In this document: one piece after another, positions 61,830 to 64,000 of the stretch
How positions within the stretch are numbered: the first letter of the stretch is position 1
How the letters are laid out: each line of letters starts with the position of its first letter
Assembly: GCF_018403185.1 (NCBI RefSeq)
Contig: NZ_BOSE01000001.1
Coordinates: 496,001 to 560,000, forward strand
Direction: 5' to 3'
Source: Paenibacillus montaniterrae
Lineage (GTDB): Bacteria > Bacillota > Bacilli > Paenibacillales > Paenibacillaceae
DNA: 64,000 nt
The notes under the pieces: model-generated
Seen by the model: only the letters and a program-made list of their open reading frames with translations
Databases searched by the model: none
What the model was told of the DNA's origin: nothing
Position numbers and translations under genes: made by a program

Positions 61830-61918
61830 GATAGCGTTCCTCCATTTACCGATTTTCTCAGCTCCGAGTGTTAAAATGAGCTGAAAACAGTCAAATTTAT
61901 TCATCCTCAAAAGAGGCA

Positions 61919-61939
61919 GTGTATCCGTAGGTTATACAC
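61919..61939. promoter_or_regulatory. Inverted repeat upstream of gltD
   Basis: GTGTAT and ATACAC arms with a nine-base spacer, about 90 bases upstream of the gltD start. Possible operator for a nitrogen regulator; it does not fit the TnrA/GlnR consensus. Confidence 0.35.
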
Positions 61940-62042
61940 ATATGCTATCATTTGAACTGGCATTTCAGTAATGGACTATCAGCACAATCATTTGCACTTT
62001 TTGTATGAATTTATAATCTATACACAAACGAGATAATTTGCA

Positions 62043-62531
62043 CTATTTTACACGATCATATGTATGGATCGTAAAGCTGTATTTATTTTTTTCGTCTTTT
62101 TCCACTTTCTCAGAGCTAATTAACTGAAATTGATTCTCATCAAACTCAGGAAAAAACGCGTCCGCATTTGCAATATTTACATCAACCTCAGTAAGATAAA
62201 GACGATCCGCGATTGGCATAAATAGCTGATAAATTTCCCCACCGCCAGTAATCATCAGCTCGCCGTCACCATACTTTTGCAGTGCCTCCTCCACAGAGTG
62301 AACGATGTCGCAGCCCTCGATCTGCAGACCTGTCTGCCTTGTTAAAATGACATTGTGCCGATTAGGCAGCGGCTTGCCAAGCGACTCATACGTTTTACGT
62401 CCCATCAGCACCGTTTTGTTCAGCGTCGTACGCTTGAAATGAGCCAGCTCCTTTGGCAAATGCCACAGCATTTTGTTATCTGCGCCAATCGCACGCTCCC
62501 TGCTCATTGCAGCAATTAAAGATACCGTCAT
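62043..62531 (-). CDS. folA: Dihydrofolate reductase
   Basis: 162 residues, normal family length. Conserved segments SLIAAMSRERAIGADNKMLWHLPKE at the N-terminus (with Asp and Trp of the active site), GRKTYESLGKPLPNR near 45 and MITGGGEIYQLFMP near 95. It regenerates tetrahydrofolate after the thymidylate synthase reaction. It follows thyA by 35 bases with GGGGAG before the ATG, the common thyA-folA pair. Confidence 0.95.
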   Translation of the reverse strand: MTVSLIAAMSRERAIGADNKMLWHLPKELAHFKRTTLNKTVLMGRKTYESLGKPLPNRHNVILTRQTGLQIEGCDIVHSVEEALQKYGDGELMITGGGEIYQLFMPIADRLYLTEVDVNIANADAFFPEFDENQFQLISSEKVEKDEKNKYSFTIHTYDRVK

Positions 62532-62566
62532 CTTTGCTCCCCGCCTTCTTTTGCATGCTTGTCCGA

Positions 62567-63523
62567 TTAAACCGCAACTGGAGCTTTAATCGTCGGATGA
62601 GGATCATAGCCCTCTATTTTCAGATCATCAAGATCAAAGTCAAATACAGAAGTCTTGTCACTGTTTATAATTAGCTTCGGCAGAGCGCGAGGCGTTCTCG
62701 ACAGCTGTGTTTCAATTTGCTCCAAATGGTTCAAATAAATATGAGCATCGCCCAACGTATGAACAAAATCGCCAACCTCAAGCCCGCATTCATGAGCAAT
62801 CAAATGAGTCAGCAGCGCATAGCTTGCAATATTAAATGGAATACCGAGGAAAATATCAGCGCTGCGCTGATAAAGCTGACAGCTTAGCTTGCCATGTGAA
62901 ACGTAAAACTGGAACAACGTATGGCATGGCGGCAGCGCCATAGTCGGAATATCCTCTGGATTCCAGGCAGAAACGATCATGCGGCGCGAATCCGGATTGT
63001 TTTTGATCATTGCAATTACGTCGGCCAGTTGGTCAATTACATCATTTTGCGTTGTGCGCCAGGCCCGCCACTGCTTACCGTACACATCACCCAACTCGCC
63101 GTATTTTGCAGCAAATGCATCGTCATTAAGCACTTGAGCCTTAAATAGCTCGAGCTGCTGCTCATAAAGCTTGGCAAATGCTTGATCCTGCTGTGAGCGC
63201 AAACCGAAGTTGGTCATATCTGGACCTGTATATTCACTGGATTCCACCCAGCGTTTAAAGGCCCATTCATTCCATATATTGTTATTATGCTGCAGCAAAT
63301 ATCTAATATTCGTATCGCCTTTAATAAACCAAAGCAGCTCGCTAGCGACGAGCTTAAATGGAACGCGCTTGGTCGTAAGAAGAGGAAAGCCGTCAGCCAG
63401 TGGAAATCGCATTTGATAACCGAACAATGATATCGTTCCTGTTCCAGTGCGATCCTCCTTCCGCTCCCCCTTGTCCAAAACATCGCGCAGCAGCTGCAAA
63501 TAGGTTTGTTCACTTGTTTGCAC
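62567..63523 (-). CDS. thyA: Thymidylate synthase, long form
   Basis: 318 residues. It methylates dUMP to dTMP using methylene-tetrahydrofolate. Catalytic Cys in [12 protein letters not shown] near 200, [18 protein letters not shown] near 220, and EDRTGTGT near 22. An insert of about 50 residues (about 90-140) makes it the long form known from Lactobacillus casei. The GTG start at 63523 has GGGAGTGA upstream and gives the usual N-terminus; the ATG at 63547 has no ribosome site. Confidence 0.93.
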   Translation of the reverse strand: MQTSEQTYLQLLRDVLDKGERKEDRTGTGTISLFGYQMRFPLADGFPLLTTKRVPFKLVASELLWFIKGDTNIRYLLQHNNNIWNEWAFKRWVESSEYTGPDMTNFGLRSQQDQAFAKLYEQQLELFKAQVLNDDAFAAKYGELGDVYGKQWRAWRTTQNDVIDQLADVIAMIKNNPDSRRMIVSAWNPEDIPTMALPPCHTLFQFYVSHGKLSCQLYQRSADIFLGIPFNIASYALLTHLIAHECGLEVGDFVHTLGDAHIYLNHLEQIETQLSRTPRALPKLIINSDKTSVFDFDLDDLKIEGYDPHPTIKAPVAV

Positions 63524-63558
63524 CGTAGTCACTCCCAGTTTCTTCATTATATATGAAT

Positions 63559-63603
63559 AGCATGACATGCATGCTATCGCTCACTTCGTGACATTATACC
63601 ATA
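63559..63603 (-). promoter_or_regulatory. thyA promoter and leader hairpin
   Basis: On the minus strand an extended -10 box TGGTATAAT lies at 63595-63603. Between it and the start codon ATAGCATG and CATGCTAT form an eight-base hairpin with a five-base loop (63559-63579), a possible site of leader control. Confidence 0.45.
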
Positions 63604-63697
63604 CAACGATTAAGATTAGAATGATACATACCTGCCCTTTCGGGCAAACTATGGCGAATTAACGCAAGGCTTCAATTTTATATTCGGAGGTGTCAAT

Positions 63698-64000
63698 ATG
63701 TCACAAAAACAAGATACATTGCGGTTATTTATTGCCGTTCCGTTGCCTTCATCGGTTAAAGAAGCACTTCAGCAATGGGTTTCGAGCCATAAGCATCAGC
63801 TGTCATTTCGCAAATGGACACATCCGGAGGATTATCATATAACGCTGCAGTTTCTTGGCGACACGAGCCAGGAGCAATATGAGCAGCTATGCCAAGCCTT
63901 AGCTTCAGTAAAGCTTTCTCCCTTCCAATTGCAGCTGAATGAGCTTGGCAGCTTCGGCTCCAAGCAAGCGCCGCGCATACTATGGGCGGGATTGTCTGGC
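63698..64000 (+). CDS. thpR: RNA 2',3'-cyclic phosphodiesterase ThpR (5' part)
   Basis: The first 101 residues are in the window; the gene runs out at the edge. The product begins with LRLFIAVPLP and carries the first HxTx motif of the 2H phosphoesterases in YHITLQFLG near residue 49. In this family the enzyme opens 2',3'-cyclic phosphate RNA ends. GGAGG precedes the ATG. Confidence 0.88.
   Translation, partial: MSQKQDTLRLFIAVPLPSSVKEALQQWVSSHKHQLSFRKWTHPEDYHITLQFLGDTSQEQYEQLCQALASVKLSPFQLQLNELGSFGSKQAPRILWAGLSG

Noticed and set aside
61830..62042. Riboswitch or T-box in front of gltD
   Set aside because: Only a short CAGCTC/GAGCTG hairpin and one inverted repeat were found; no T-box or riboswitch consensus.

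Overview
The window reads like the chromosome of a Paenibacillus-type, low-to-mid GC, Gram-positive soil bacterium. The grounds are a YpdA-type bacillithiol disulfide reductase, a XerS-type recombinase, a YdjO-like zinc-ribbon protein, YesM/YesN-style two-component systems beside LplB/LplC-style sugar permeases, AGGAGG-type ribosome sites with frequent TTG/GTG starts, and lipoprotein solute-binding proteins. There are no tRNA or rRNA genes, transposases, prophage genes or CRISPR arrays.

Layout. 1-9.2 kb: pyruvate kinase, an AraC regulator, a radical SAM protein, a small zinc-ribbon protein, a lactonase/FrnE pair, xerS and bdr. 9.3-24.3 kb: a long minus-strand peptide region with the Opp oligopeptide importer, TldD/TldE peptidases, a YheO-type regulator, RidA, a PatB/MalY beta-lyase, PepV dipeptidase and an M29 aminopeptidase. 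24.5-35.8 kb: a DUF4129/DUF58/MoxR operon, a YdjC-like deacetylase, a phosphotransferase, a MOSC protein, an APC-type permease, an orphan ABC ATPase, a small gene behind two SOS boxes, and a HAD hydrolase. 35.9-56.2 kb: a sulfatase locus with one formylglycine-generating enzyme, four Cys-type sulfatases, two ATPase-less CUT1-type ABC importers and two histidine kinase/response regulator pairs. 56.3-64 kb: topoisomerase III, a membrane-anchored glucosaminidase-like protein, gltD, folA, thyA and the start of thpR.

The most unusual content is intergenic. A family of about 160-206-bp imperfect palindromes (called element A here) occurs about 16 times, singly or in tandem. Their stems differ in sequence between copies but keep pairing, by compensatory changes. 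A second palindromic element of about 112 bp (B) always follows the tail end of an A element. At four loci the order is the same: (gene stop) - A element(s) - B - next gene start. One such array of nearly 1 kb splits the tldD/tldE pair. No gene for moving these elements is recognisable here, though xerS lies directly beside one array.

The sulfatase locus is the main metabolic island. None of the four sulfatases nor the maturation enzyme has a visible signal peptide, and no glycoside hydrolase or lyase is encoded. This suggests import of already small sulfated molecules, then desulfation in the cytoplasm.
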